DNA of 43,386 nucleotides from Oscillospiraceae bacterium (GTDB lineage Bacteria; Bacillota; Clostridia; Oscillospirales; Oscillospiraceae): positions 1 through 43,386 of the forward strand of contig JAGAMC010000003.1 in the NCBI GenBank assembly GCA_017624915.1, given 5' to 3'. The stretch's first letter is position 1. Every line of letters starts with the position of its first letter. Of this stretch, positions 1-6,962 are shown piece by piece. Both the position numbers and the translations under genes were made by a program. Under the pieces are notes generated by a model. The model did not search any database, had not been told where the DNA came from, and was given only the letters and a program-made list of their open reading frames with translations.

Positions 1-139
1 ACCATGCATAATGAAGCTACCAAGTCCCTGAGTGTGACGGCTCACGCCGGGACGAGGGAATGTAAATAACCGTCTGCGCCCGGAGAAGTTCCCATGGAAG
101 GGTTTTCGGACGGGGGTTCAACTCCCCCCGCCTCCACCA
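1..139 (+). ncRNA. ssrA: tmRNA (ssrA), 3' part
   Basis: This is the 3' portion of transfer-messenger RNA, which rescues stalled ribosomes together with SmpB. The sequence ends with a tRNA-like T arm (GGGGG-TTCAACT-CCCCC around 113-129), then an acceptor strand ending GCCTCCACCA, with the encoded CCA at 137-139. GC-rich segments before it (about 30-110) fit the pseudoknot region. The 5' end and the tag-peptide frame lie before the window. A strong terminator follows directly. A second copy of the last 18 bases plus terminator occurs 202 bp downstream. Confidence 0.88.
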
Positions 140-383
140 AAAAAGACGGCGGTCCTGTATGGGACTGCCGTCTTTTTCTGCGCGAGGGGGAGTTGAAGCC
201 TAAGAGGGCTGCGAGCGCTTAGACAGACAGTCCGGTGGACTGTCTGTCCGCGAGCAGGTGCGCAGGCGGGCACCCGAGGCAACGCCGCAGGGTCGCCAAG
301 CACTGCAGACGCGAAGCGGCTGCCTCCCCCCGCCTCCACCAAAAAAGACGGCGGTCCTGTATGGGACTGCCGTCTTTTTCTGC
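122..383 (+). repeat. 60-bp direct duplication of the tmRNA 3' end and terminator
   Basis: Bases 122-181 and 324-383 are identical (60 of 60, offset 202). They include half of the T arm, the acceptor strand, CCA and the terminator. The 142 bp between them encode nothing recognisable. They contain a perfect 12-bp inverted repeat with a 3-base loop (222-248, GACAGACAGTCC / GGACTGTCTGTC), and GGGGGAGTTGAA (187-198), which is an inverted copy of the T-arm strand. tmRNA 3' ends are well-known integration sites, so this may be an att-like scar of a lost island or a family-specific repeat. No integrase is present. Confidence 0.75.
140..177 (+). terminator. tmRNA terminator
   Basis: A hairpin pairs AAAAAGACGGC (140-150) with GCCGTCTTTTT (167-177), extended inward by GTCC/GGAC, with a six-base loop and a T run. 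It starts right after the CCA end of tmRNA. An identical hairpin recurs at 342-379. Confidence 0.9.
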
Positions 384-444
384 ACCGGAAGAAGTGTGGA
401 AATGTAAAATATACGTAAAGTTCCTAATTCATAAGTGCCGGCTC

Positions 445-473
445 TTGAATTTTGCTTTTGAAATCGATACTAT
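445..473 (+). promoter_or_regulatory. Sigma-A promoter of the phoP-phoR operon
   Basis: -35 TTGAAT (445-450), 17-bp spacer, -10 TACTAT (468-473), about 30 bp before the TTG start of the response regulator. Confidence 0.6.
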
Positions 474-502
474 GTAGAAAAACGGCAAGGGAGGTAACTG
501 TT

Positions 503-1183
503 TTGATCTGGTGCGTGGAGGATGATTCCAGTATCCGGGATATTGAGGTATATGCTCTGACCTCCACCGGATTTGAAGCCAAGGGTTTTGAAGATGGAGA
601 CAGTTTTTGGAATGCCCTGCGATCCGCAAAGCCGGAACTGGTAGTCCTGGATGTGATGCTCCCCGGCAAGGACGGTGTGACTTTGCTCAAAATGATGAAA
701 GCTTCCGAGGAATTTCGGGATATACCGATCATCATGGCAACCGCCAAAGGCACAGAATACGACAAAATTCAGAGTTTGGACTTAGGCGCTGACGATTATT
801 TGGTAAAGCCTTTCGGTATTATGGAAATGGTCAGCCGGGTCAAGGCGGTGCTGCGCCGCTGTAAGCAGACGCAGGGATCCAATCTGCTGAAAGCGGATGG
901 CCTGGTTCTGAATCCCGACGAGCATACCGTTACGGTCGACGGAGAACGGGTGATTTTAACCTACAAGGAATATGAACTTCTGCATCTGTTTCTCTCTCAA
1001 CCGGGAATTGCTTTCACGCGGGAGCAATTGCTGACGAATATCTGGAAAACGGATTATCTGGGCGAAACCCGGACGGTGGATATGCACATCCGGACCCTGC
1101 GGCAGAAGCTGGACCGCTATGGCCCCCTGATCGAAACCGTCCGCAATGTAGGATACCGACTGGAGGTCAGGCATGACAAGTAA
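503..1183 (+). CDS. phoP: OmpR-family response regulator, PhoP/PhoB-like
   Basis: DNA-binding response regulator of 226 aa, the usual length for the OmpR/PhoB family. The receiver domain (about 1-118) has the acidic pocket E6-D7-D8, phosphoacceptor D50 in VVLDVMLPG, T80 and K102 (LVKPF). A winged-helix domain follows (about 130-224, with ...TREQLL... and ...RTVDMHIRTLRQKL). The start is taken as TTG at 503 because GGGAGG lies 8 bp before it and the receiver fold begins there. An upstream ATG at 452 has no such site and would lie before the predicted transcription start. The gene overlaps the sensor kinase by 11 bp. The phosphate role is inferred from the kinase/phosphate-transporter context and the Pho box at 2844. 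Confidence 0.88.
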   Translation: MIWCVEDDSSIRDIEVYALTSTGFEAKGFEDGDSFWNALRSAKPELVVLDVMLPGKDGVTLLKMMKASEEFRDIPIIMATAKGTEYDKIQSLDLGADDYLVKPFGIMEMVSRVKAVLRRCKQTQGSNLLKADGLVLNPDEHTVTVDGERVILTYKEYELLHLFLSQPGIAFTREQLLTNIWKTDYLGETRTVDMHIRTLRQKLDRYGPLIETVRNVGYRLEVRHDK

Positions 1184-2807
1184 GATCTTCCGGTCTACCG
1201 TGTTTGTTGCCGTGGTGGTTCTGCTGTGCAGTCTGGGTGTTGTGATGGGTGTTCTGTACAGTCATTTTTCTGAGGTACAGGTGGAACAGCTGAAAGATGA
1301 ATTGAGCCTTGCGGTCACCGGAACAGAGCAGTACGGCAACGCTTTTCTGAAAAATGTGGAACCCGGCCGTTTCCGCGTCACCTGGATCGATGTTGATGGC
1401 ACCGTTCTCTATGACACCCAAGTGGACGAATCTGCCATGGAAAACCACGCTGACCGCGAGGAAATTCAAGAAGCGCTGCAAACCGGAACCGGCAGCGCGG
1501 TCCGTACCTCCTCCACACTCACCAAGCAGACCTTTTATGAGGCGCAGCAATTGGCAGATGGAACGGTCCTGCGTATCTCCACCAGCCAGGAATCGGCGTG
1601 GTTCTTGATGCTCGGGATGCTGTGGCCCATCATTCTAATCGCGGTTCTGGCCATCGGTCTTTCCGCGGTTTTGGCCCGGCGGATGGCAGTGAAAATCGTA
1701 GAACCGCTGAATGCCCTCAACTTGGAACAGCCACTGAAGAACGATGTGTACGAGGAAATCTCTCCGCTCCTGCACCGTATCCACCGGCAGCACAATCAGA
1801 TCGCGGCCCAGATGGAGCAGCTTCGCAGAAAAGCAGACGAATTCGAGCAAATCACCGGAAATATGCAGGAGGGTCTGGTGCTTCTGAGCCATGAGGGGAT
1901 CATTCTTTCTATCAACCCCACTGCCAAGCGGCTGTTTGATGCGCAGGATGATTGCGTCGGAAAGAACTTTCTGATGATCGACCGCTCCAGCGGCATGCGC
2001 ACTGCCGTCAACGATGCGCTGGATAAGGGCCGGGGCTCTACCCGGGCAAACAAAAACGGCAGAGATTATCAGTTCGACCTGAGCCGCATCGAATCCGAAG
2101 GCACGGTGACCGGCGCGGTGGTATTGGCCTTTGATATTACCGAGCGGCTCCATTCCGAGCAGATGCGCCGGGAATTCTCTGCCAATGTGTCCCACGAGTT
2201 GAAAACGCCTTTGCAGGGCATCATCGGCAGCGCGGAACTGATGGAAAACGGCTTGGTAAAGCAGTCCGATATGCCGCGATTCGTAGGCCACATCCGCAAG
2301 GAAGCATCCCGGTTGGTGAATCTGGTTGAAGATATTATCCGTCTTTCTCAGTTGGATGAAGGTGCAGAGCTGCCCAGGGAGCAAGTGGATATGCTGCGGC
2401 TTTCTGAGGATGTAAAGGCAATTTTGGCCTCCAGCGCTGCCGATAAGCAGGTATCGATCACTGTTTCCGGTGAGGGCTTTTTTGTGGACGGTGTCCACAG
2501 GATGCTCCATGAGATGTTATATAATCTTTGCGACAATGCCATCAAGTACAATGTTCCCGGTGGCAGTGTCCGCATCCATATGGAGCAGAACAGGCTGATC
2601 GTCAGCGATACGGGCATCGGCATTCCGACGGAACATCAGGGCAGAGTGTTTGAACGGTTCTACCGGGTCGATAAGAGTCACTCCAAAGCATCCGGCGGAA
2701 CAGGGCTTGGCCTTTCCATCGTCAAACACGCGGCAGCCTACCATAAGGCAGAAATTCATCTGGACAGTACTCCCGGAAAGGGAACAACGATTTGTATACA
2801 GTTCTGA
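1173..2807 (+). CDS. phoR: Sensor histidine kinase, PhoR-like
   Basis: Membrane histidine kinase of 544 aa that would phosphorylate the preceding regulator. Two membrane segments (about 8-29 and 144-167) flank an extracytoplasmic region. A HAMP-like/coiled linker, a PAS domain (about 225-320) and the catalytic core follow. H341 is in the H-box SHELKTPL, the N-box has DNAIKYN (N455), and the G1 box has SDTGIGIP. The F-box has VFERFYRV and the G2 box has GGTGLGLSIVKH (about 508-519). This order is that of PhoR/WalK-type kinases. The ATG lies inside the end of the regulator gene, so the two are translationally coupled. The phosphate signal is inferred from the downstream Na/Pi cotransporter. Confidence 0.9.
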   Translation: MTSKIFRSTVFVAVVVLLCSLGVVMGVLYSHFSEVQVEQLKDELSLAVTGTEQYGNAFLKNVEPGRFRVTWIDVDGTVLYDTQVDESAMENHADREEIQEALQTGTGSAVRTSSTLTKQTFYEAQQLADGTVLRISTSQESAWFLMLGMLWPIILIAVLAIGLSAVLARRMAVKIVEPLNALNLEQPLKNDVYEEISPLLHRIHRQHNQIAAQMEQLRRKADEFEQITGNMQEGLVLLSHEGIILSINPTAKRLFDAQDDCVGKNFLMIDRSSGMRTAVNDALDKGRGSTRANKNGRDYQFDLSRIESEGTVTGAVVLAFDITERLHSEQMRREFSANVSHELKTPLQGIIGSAELMENGLVKQSDMPRFVGHIRKEASRLVNLVEDIIRLSQLDEGAELPREQVDMLRLSEDVKAILASSAADKQVSITVSGEGFFVDGVHRMLHEMLYNLCDNAIKYNVPGGSVRIHMEQNRLIVSDTGIGIPTEHQGRVFERFYRVDKSHSKASGGTGLGLSIVKHAAAYHKAEIHLDSTPGKGTTICIQF

Positions 2808-2812
2808 TCGCA

Positions 2813-2840
2813 GGCCGCATCCGCTTTGGGTGCGGCCTTT
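2813..2840 (+). terminator. Terminator after phoR
   Basis: GGCCGCA (2813-2819) pairs with TGCGGCC (2831-2837), extended by a GU pair and CC/GG to an 11-bp stem with a 5-base loop. Only a short T run follows, and it merges into the first Pho-box repeat. Confidence 0.65.
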
Positions 2841-2843
2841 CAC

Positions 2844-2909
2844 TTTACATGGATTTTACACAGGCTTTTCATCCCCTCTATAGTATTTAAAAATGATAAA
2901 TTTTATAAT
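2844..2909 (+). promoter_or_regulatory. Pho box and promoter of the Na/phosphate cotransporter
   Basis: Four hexamers sit exactly 11 bp apart: TTTACA (2844), TTTACA (2855), TTTTCA (2866) and TCTATA (2877). This matches the Bacillus PhoP box (TT-A/C/T-ACA repeats with about 5-bp spacers). A -10 element TATAAT (2904-2909) follows. No good -35 is present, as is usual for PhoP-activated promoters. Confidence 0.78.
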
Positions 2910-2952
2910 ATAACCTGTCAAAACGAGCATACTATCTCAAAGGAGCATTTTC

Positions 2953-4722
2953 ATGACAACTTACATTTTTAAAATCATATCCCTGCTGGGCGGCCTTGCG
3001 TTGTTTCTGTTCGGCATGGATGTAATGGGCAAGGCACTGGAGCGGCAGGCAGGCGGTAAGCTGCAGACCATTCTGGCAAAAATGAGCAGCAATGTCTTCA
3101 AGGGCCTTCTGTTGGGTCTGGGTGTCACGGCTGTGATCCAGTCGTCCTCCGCAACCACGGTTATGGTAGTGGGCTTTGTAAACTCCGGCATTATGACCCT
3201 AAAGCAGGCCGTTGGCGTCATCATGGGTTCCAATATCGGTACAACGGTCACCGCATGGATCCTCTCCCTCAGCGGGCTGGAAGGAGACAGCTTCCTGATC
3301 AAATTCTTTAAGCCGTCCACGCTGGCACCGTTGATCGGTATCATCGGCATTATCCTCTATATGGGAAAGTCCGAAAAGAGAAAAGGTGTCGGCACCATCA
3401 TGCTGGGTTTCATGGCTCTGATGACCGGCATGGATCTGATGAGCAGTTCCATGTCTTTCCTGAAAACGGAAAGCTGGTTTGCTGACCTGATGGTCTCCTT
3501 CACCAATCCCATCGTGGGCATCCTGTTCGGTGCGGTGCTGACCGCCATCATTCAGTCTTCCTCCGCGTCTGTGGGTATTTTGCAGGGCCTTTGTGTCACC
3601 GGTGCTGTGACCTATGGTGCAGCGATCCCCATCATTCTGGGTCAGAACATCGGTACCTGCGTGACTGCTATGATGGGTGCCATCGGCGCCAACCGGAATG
3701 CACGCCGCACCGCCATGGTCCACCTGCTGTTCAATGTGGTGGGTGTGCTTATGTTCGTCGTGATCTTCTATGGGCTGGGCCTGTTCATTGACTGGACATT
3801 CCTGCGTGACCCCGTGTATGCATGGAACATCTCCGTGATCCACACGGGCTTCAATCTTGCGGCAACCTGCGTGCTGCTTCCCATGAACGGCCTGCTGGTG
3901 AAGCTGGCTTATGCCATTGTTCCCGAGGTCAAAGAGCCGGAAAAGACCGAGCTTTTGGACGAGCGTCTGCTGGCGACCCCTGCTGTTGCGGTACAGCGCG
4001 CCCAGACAATTGCCGGCCAGATGGCCGCTGACGCGGCGCAAGCCATGCGCCTTGCCATTGGCCTGACTAAGAAGTTTGATCCGTCCGCCATGGAGCAGGT
4101 CACTGCCCTGGAAGATCGCACGGACCGTTATGAGGATGCGCTGGGCACATATCTGGTGAAACTGTCCGGCATGAACCTTTCTGTCCATGACAACCGGATC
4201 CTGAACACTCTGCTGTATACCACCTCTGATATCGAACGGATGGGTGACCATGCTCTTGCTGTTGCGAAAGCAGCCTTGGAGATCGAAGAGAAGAAAATTG
4301 AATTTTCCGCTCAGGCCAAGGGAGAACTGGCCGTTCTATATCAGGCGGTTCTGGATATCGTGGACCGCACGGTTGCGGCATATGGCAGCTTTGATCTGGA
4401 ACAGGCGATCAAAATCGAGCCCCAGGAGCAGGTGGTGGACGCCCTTGTCCGTGAAGTCAAGAGCCGCCATGTCCGCCGATTGAGAGACGGCCTGTGTACC
4501 GTGGAATATGGCTTTGTGCTGGAGGATCTGCTGACCGCCTGCGAGCGCACCGCAGACCACTGCTCCAATGTGGCGGTTGAGATGCTTCAGGTTTCCGAGG
4601 GCAAACTGGAGGCCCACGAATATCTGAACGCCCTAAAGGCAGGCGAGCTCTACGAGAGCGCCGCTTTCTCTGAGCGCTTTGCCCGGTACAAGGCCCAGTA
4701 CGCCTTCCCTGAGGACCTGTAA
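2953..4722 (+). CDS. Na/phosphate cotransporter II family protein with PhoU-like domain
   Basis: Sodium-coupled phosphate uptake protein of 589 aa in the cytoplasmic membrane. The N-terminal half carries the two inverted repeats typical of the family, each with a QSSSA motif (Q63-SSSATT and Q201-SSSAS), and each followed by a Gly-rich NIGT segment. Hydrophobic helices run to about residue 320. The C-terminal part (about 345-560) is a helical PhoU-like domain, a common fusion in Firmicutes. AAGGAG precedes the ATG by 7 bp. The gene is a monocistronic unit behind a Pho box and just after phoP-phoR, so phosphate-starvation control is very likely. Confidence 0.92.
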   Translation: MTTYIFKIISLLGGLALFLFGMDVMGKALERQAGGKLQTILAKMSSNVFKGLLLGLGVTAVIQSSSATTVMVVGFVNSGIMTLKQAVGVIMGSNIGTTVTAWILSLSGLEGDSFLIKFFKPSTLAPLIGIIGIILYMGKSEKRKGVGTIMLGFMALMTGMDLMSSSMSFLKTESWFADLMVSFTNPIVGILFGAVLTAIIQSSSASVGILQGLCVTGAVTYGAAIPIILGQNIGTCVTAMMGAIGANRNARRTAMVHLLFNVVGVLMFVVIFYGLGLFIDWTFLRDPVYAWNISVIHTGFNLAATCVLLPMNGLLVKLAYAIVPEVKEPEKTELLDERLLATPAVAVQRAQTIAGQMAADAAQAMRLAIGLTKKFDPSAMEQVTALEDRTDRYEDALGTYLVKLSGMNLSVHDNRILNTLLYTTSDIERMGDHALAVAKAALEIEEKKIEFSAQAKGELAVLYQAVLDIVDRTVAAYGSFDLEQAIKIEPQEQVVDALVREVKSRHVRRLRDGLCTVEYGFVLEDLLTACERTADHCSNVAVEMLQVSEGKLEAHEYLNALKAGELYESAAFSERFARYKAQYAFPEDL

Positions 4723-4856
4723 AATATAATCATTTTATTTGCTATGATGAAAGCAGATAACACAAATGCAAGCAAATAAAGCAATGGAGCCTGTTAAGCA
4801 GTATAGAAATCTGACCGGCTGTTTTCATGATGCTCAAATTCCCGTTTCCCGAAACT

Positions 4857-4875
4857 GCCCACCCCGGGCTTTTTT
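4857..4875 (+). terminator. Weak terminator-like hairpin
   Basis: GCCC-acccc-GGGC is followed by six T. The stem is only 4-5 bp. It is the only candidate end for the Na/Pi transcript in the 4723-4905 gap, which otherwise shows nothing. Confidence 0.3.
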
Positions 4876-4905
4876 CCCTAACATAACACAAAAAGCTCAA
4901 CGTCC

Positions 4906-4934
4906 TTGAACATTTCTTCCGGTTCGGTTATAAT
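4906..4934 (+). promoter_or_regulatory. Sigma-A promoter of the YcxB-like gene
   Basis: TTGAAC (4906-4911), 17-bp spacer, TATAAT (4929-4934). A perfect -10 places the transcription start near 4941, before the AAGGAG at 4951. Confidence 0.8.
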
Positions 4935-4965
4935 GGTCTCAGACCGTTATAAGGAGCCGCACACT

Positions 4966-5493
4966 ATGGAAAAGATCTGCGTTGAATATCAGATAACCGT
5001 CTCCGATTTCCGGCAGGCCACTTATTACGGCCTGTTCCTGCGCCACCGCACCGCACTGCGCATCATGTTTGTAGTGCTGGCTGTGGCCGTCATCTATGTG
5101 ATCGCCGGCTCCCTCGGACTTGGTACCATCAATCCGCTGGTTTTGTTTCTGGGGCTGGCCTACCTGATCTGGGGGCTTTTCCTGTTTGCCGGAGCCGAAA
5201 AAGGAATTCGTGCCTACCTGCGCAGCGAAGGATCCATGATCGGCTGTACGTACCGGGCAGAGCTGGAAGCGCACCGCATCCGTCTGGAAGTTCCCGAGCG
5301 AGACATCCACTTTACCACCCCGGTGCACAAGCTGACCTGCGTGTTCGAATTCAGCAACCTGTTCCTGCTCTACACCTCCCTGCAGGACGTCTATCTGCTG
5401 CCCGCCCGCTGCCTGACGCAGGCACAGCGCGCCGCCCTGCGCGCCAACTTCCGAAATCGTCTGGGCGAAAACTTCGGCTCCCGTTTCCGCTGA
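4966..5493 (+). CDS. YcxB-like family membrane protein
   Basis: Membrane protein of 175 aa. An N-terminal strand region (MEKICVEYQITVSDF) is followed by two adjacent membrane helices (about 31-49 and 56-76) and a C-terminal cytoplasmic domain. That domain ends with the family-typical pattern in which a strand and LLPARCLTQAQ lead into a helix. This is the layout of YcxB-like proteins, whose function is unknown. The ATG at 4966 is chosen because AAGGAG lies 10 bp before it and the promoter excludes the longer frame beginning at 4906. The gene stands alone. Confidence 0.75.
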   Translation: MEKICVEYQITVSDFRQATYYGLFLRHRTALRIMFVVLAVAVIYVIAGSLGLGTINPLVLFLGLAYLIWGLFLFAGAEKGIRAYLRSEGSMIGCTYRAELEAHRIRLEVPERDIHFTTPVHKLTCVFEFSNLFLLYTSLQDVYLLPARCLTQAQRAALRANFRNRLGENFGSRFR

Positions 5494-5523
5494 GGCAGAA
5501 TGAAACCGGCACACCGCCAAAAC

Positions 5524-5582
5524 TGAACTGCACCCCATTTGTAGACAGTATGATGTACTATCTACAAATGGGGTGCAGTTCA
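5524..5582. repeat. Solitary 22-bp inverted repeat, IS3-end-like (MITE-like)
   Basis: TGAACTGCACCCCATTTGTAGA (22 bp, 5524-5545) is perfectly inverted at 5561-5582. The 15-base centre itself pairs AGTA/TACT. The outer TGAACTGCACCCC sequence resembles the terminal repeats of IS3-family elements in Firmicutes (from memory, not searched). No transposase lies between or beside the ends. It sits between two convergent genes and could also act as a terminator, although it lacks T runs. Confidence 0.6.
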
Positions 5583-5605
5583 TATAAACCTGCCGTTTTT
5601 GTTGT

Positions 5606-5800
5606 TCATTTTCTGCGAAGCTTTGACCGCAGCCATGTCCGAAGCGTATAAAGCGCCGGACAGCGGCGTGTCCGGACGATGACGGGCTTCCATTCACCGC
5701 ACTCCTCGCACAGGTCCAATTCCCCGGAAAGGATATAGTCCTTTTCCGTAAAATTTTTCCCGTTGAGCTTGTTCCAGCAGTCCAGACAAAATTCTGCCAT
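5606..5800 (-). CDS. Small zinc-ribbon-like protein
   Basis: A 64-aa protein with two Cys pairs, C5-x2-C8 (CLDC) and C31-x2-C34 (CEEC), which should bind one zinc. The segment FCLDCWNKLN...LDLCEECGEWKPVIV matches a small conserved protein seen across Clostridia and their mobile elements, of unknown function. The internal ATG at 5800 is preferred over the one at 5815 because GGGAGGTG sits 6-7 bp before it. It is divergent from the ribbon-helix-helix gene. The last 15 residues are basic (RTWLRSKLRRK). Confidence 0.7.
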   Translation of the reverse strand: MAEFCLDCWNKLNGKNFTEKDYILSGELDLCEECGEWKPVIVRTRRCPALYTLRTWLRSKLRRK

Positions 5801-5880
5801 AAATTCACCTCCCATCTTGCATTATAAATTACATTGCTTTTTGCGGTGCATTTTTATTGCAAAGAGTATTGTAAACTATT

Positions 5881-5900
5881 TGCAATGCAGATGCAATGCA
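5881..5900. promoter_or_regulatory. Tandem TGCAATGCA repeats between divergent small genes
   Basis: TGCAATGCA occurs at 5881-5889 and 5892-5900 (11-bp period). More TTGCA/TGCA elements lie at about 5833-5865. Ribbon-helix-helix proteins usually bind tandem or inverted half-sites one helical turn apart, so this is a plausible autoregulatory operator for the gene at 5927. Confidence 0.4.
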
Positions 5901-5926
5901 AAATACAGTGCAGGAGAGTGAGCAAC

Positions 5927-6118
5927 ATGGCACACTTTAAACTTCCCACACCGCCTTCGTCCACCAACAAAACCATCCGGTTCCCCAACGACGTGATTGA
6001 AGGAGTGGAAGATGCCATCCGGGGAACGGACTGCAACTTCTCCGCCTTTGTCATCGCCGCCACCCGCATGGCGCTGGAGGACCTGAAGGAGCAGGCCGCA
6101 GACAAGGCCGATACCTGA
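5927..6118 (+). CDS. Ribbon-helix-helix (Arc/CopG-like) small protein
   Basis: A 63-aa protein. After a Pro/Ser-rich lead (MAHFKLPTPPSS), the segment TNKTIRFPNDVIEGVEDAIRG...NFSAFVIAATRMALEDLK shows the beta strand and two helices of ribbon-helix-helix regulators or YlcI/YnfO-like proteins. The ATG at 5927 is chosen because AGGAGAG lies 8 bp before it; the longer frame from 5834 covers AT-rich repeat DNA. No toxin partner is visible, although the divergent zinc-ribbon gene at 5800 shares the control region. A strong terminator follows. Confidence 0.65.
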   Translation: MAHFKLPTPPSSTNKTIRFPNDVIEGVEDAIRGTDCNFSAFVIAATRMALEDLKEQAADKADT

Positions 6119-6149
6119 CTCTACCACGTCAACTGTCCAATAAACGTCG

Positions 6150-6194
6150 AAAAGCGTCGAAGGAACAGATTTTCTGTGCCTTCGACGCTTTTTG
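6150..6194. terminator. Bidirectional terminator
   Basis: AAAAGCGTCGAAGG (6150-6163) pairs with CCTTCGACGCTTTT, with ACAG/CTGT extending the inner stem. T runs lie on both strands. It serves the ribbon-helix-helix gene (+) and the convergent membrane protein (-). Confidence 0.85.
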
Positions 6195-6203
6195 TGTCAA
6201 TTT

Positions 6204-6833
6204 TTATTTGATCTCTGCCTGTGGGCAGTGCTTTTTCAGCCAGTCCAGTACAAAATCAAACTGTTCGCTCTCCACGCAGATCCGGTTTACCCTTGCCCCA
6301 CTTTTAATCCGCAACAGGTTTCTGCCCCGATCGGGCACGATGGTTTTTATGCTGTCAAAACGGGACTCAATGGGTTCTTCAAAGCGCAGGGAAGGCTGGC
6401 TCTGTCCTCCCGCCCACACGGCCACCGTGTGGGCCACCGCGTCCCGGTCCGCCTTTCCTTTCACCTGCTGGCGGCGGATCATGGTCTCGTCCATGGTAAC
6501 CAGCACACAGCAGCTTCCGCCGTCGGACAGGCATTCCATCCCATGGCGCAGCAGGACCAGCAGCGCACCGCATACGGCAAAGGCCGGCACAAAACGAAGC
6601 ACTGCAGAAAGGCCGGCACTCAGGCCATCACCAAAATCCGACAAGGCGGGCACGATACCAAGAAGGACACCCACGCAGAAATATTTCTTCAGCTTCGCCG
6701 TCAGCTTGCTGGTGTCCGCCCACTTATTCAGCCGGCACACCCAGCGCAGCTTTCCGTCCGTACTCCAGATGATGCCCTCCGGGCTTACATGTGCTTTCTG
6801 TCCGGGGCAGGTCGCATGGTCCGTATTCAGCAT
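6204..6833 (-). CDS. Hypothetical membrane protein with a C-terminal PH-like domain
   Basis: Unrecognised protein of 209 aa. A short cytoplasmic start with a possible partial zinc site (C9 and C33) leads to two membrane helices (about 50-64 and 74-96). The C-terminal half ends in ...GARVNRICVESEQFDFVLDWLKKHCPQA, which resembles the last helix of bacterial PH-like domains in Clostridia. The ATG at 6833 is preferred because GGAGG lies 9 bp before it; the one at 6854 lacks a site. It stands alone between two terminators. Confidence 0.55.
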   Translation of the reverse strand: MLNTDHATCPGQKAHVSPEGIIWSTDGKLRWVCRLNKWADTSKLTAKLKKYFCVGVLLGIVPALSDFGDGLSAGLSAVLRFVPAFAVCGALLVLLRHGMECLSDGGSCCVLVTMDETMIRRQQVKGKADRDAVAHTVAVWAGGQSQPSLRFEEPIESRFDSIKTIVPDRGRNLLRIKSGARVNRICVESEQFDFVLDWLKKHCPQAEIK

Positions 6834-6918
6834 GGGTGGTATCCTCCGTTTCATTTCTCAGCCGAGCGGCTCAGTCTGTTTTTCTGCATTATAGCACACG
6901 GGCCGCCTGCCCACAACT

Positions 6919-6951
6919 AAAAAGGGCTGTGCCTGACGGCACAGCCCTTTT
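6919..6951 (-). terminator. Terminator of the 2-hydroxyacid dehydrogenase gene
   Basis: A 14-bp inverted repeat, AAAAGGGCTGTGCC / GGCACAGCCCTTTT, with loop TGAC, 12 bp after the stop codon. Confidence 0.9.
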
Positions 6952-6962
6952 AGATACGATGA

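Noticed and set aside
400-502. Pho box upstream of phoP
   Set aside because: No run of TTNACA-like hexamers at 11-bp spacing is visible; only a housekeeping promoter is.
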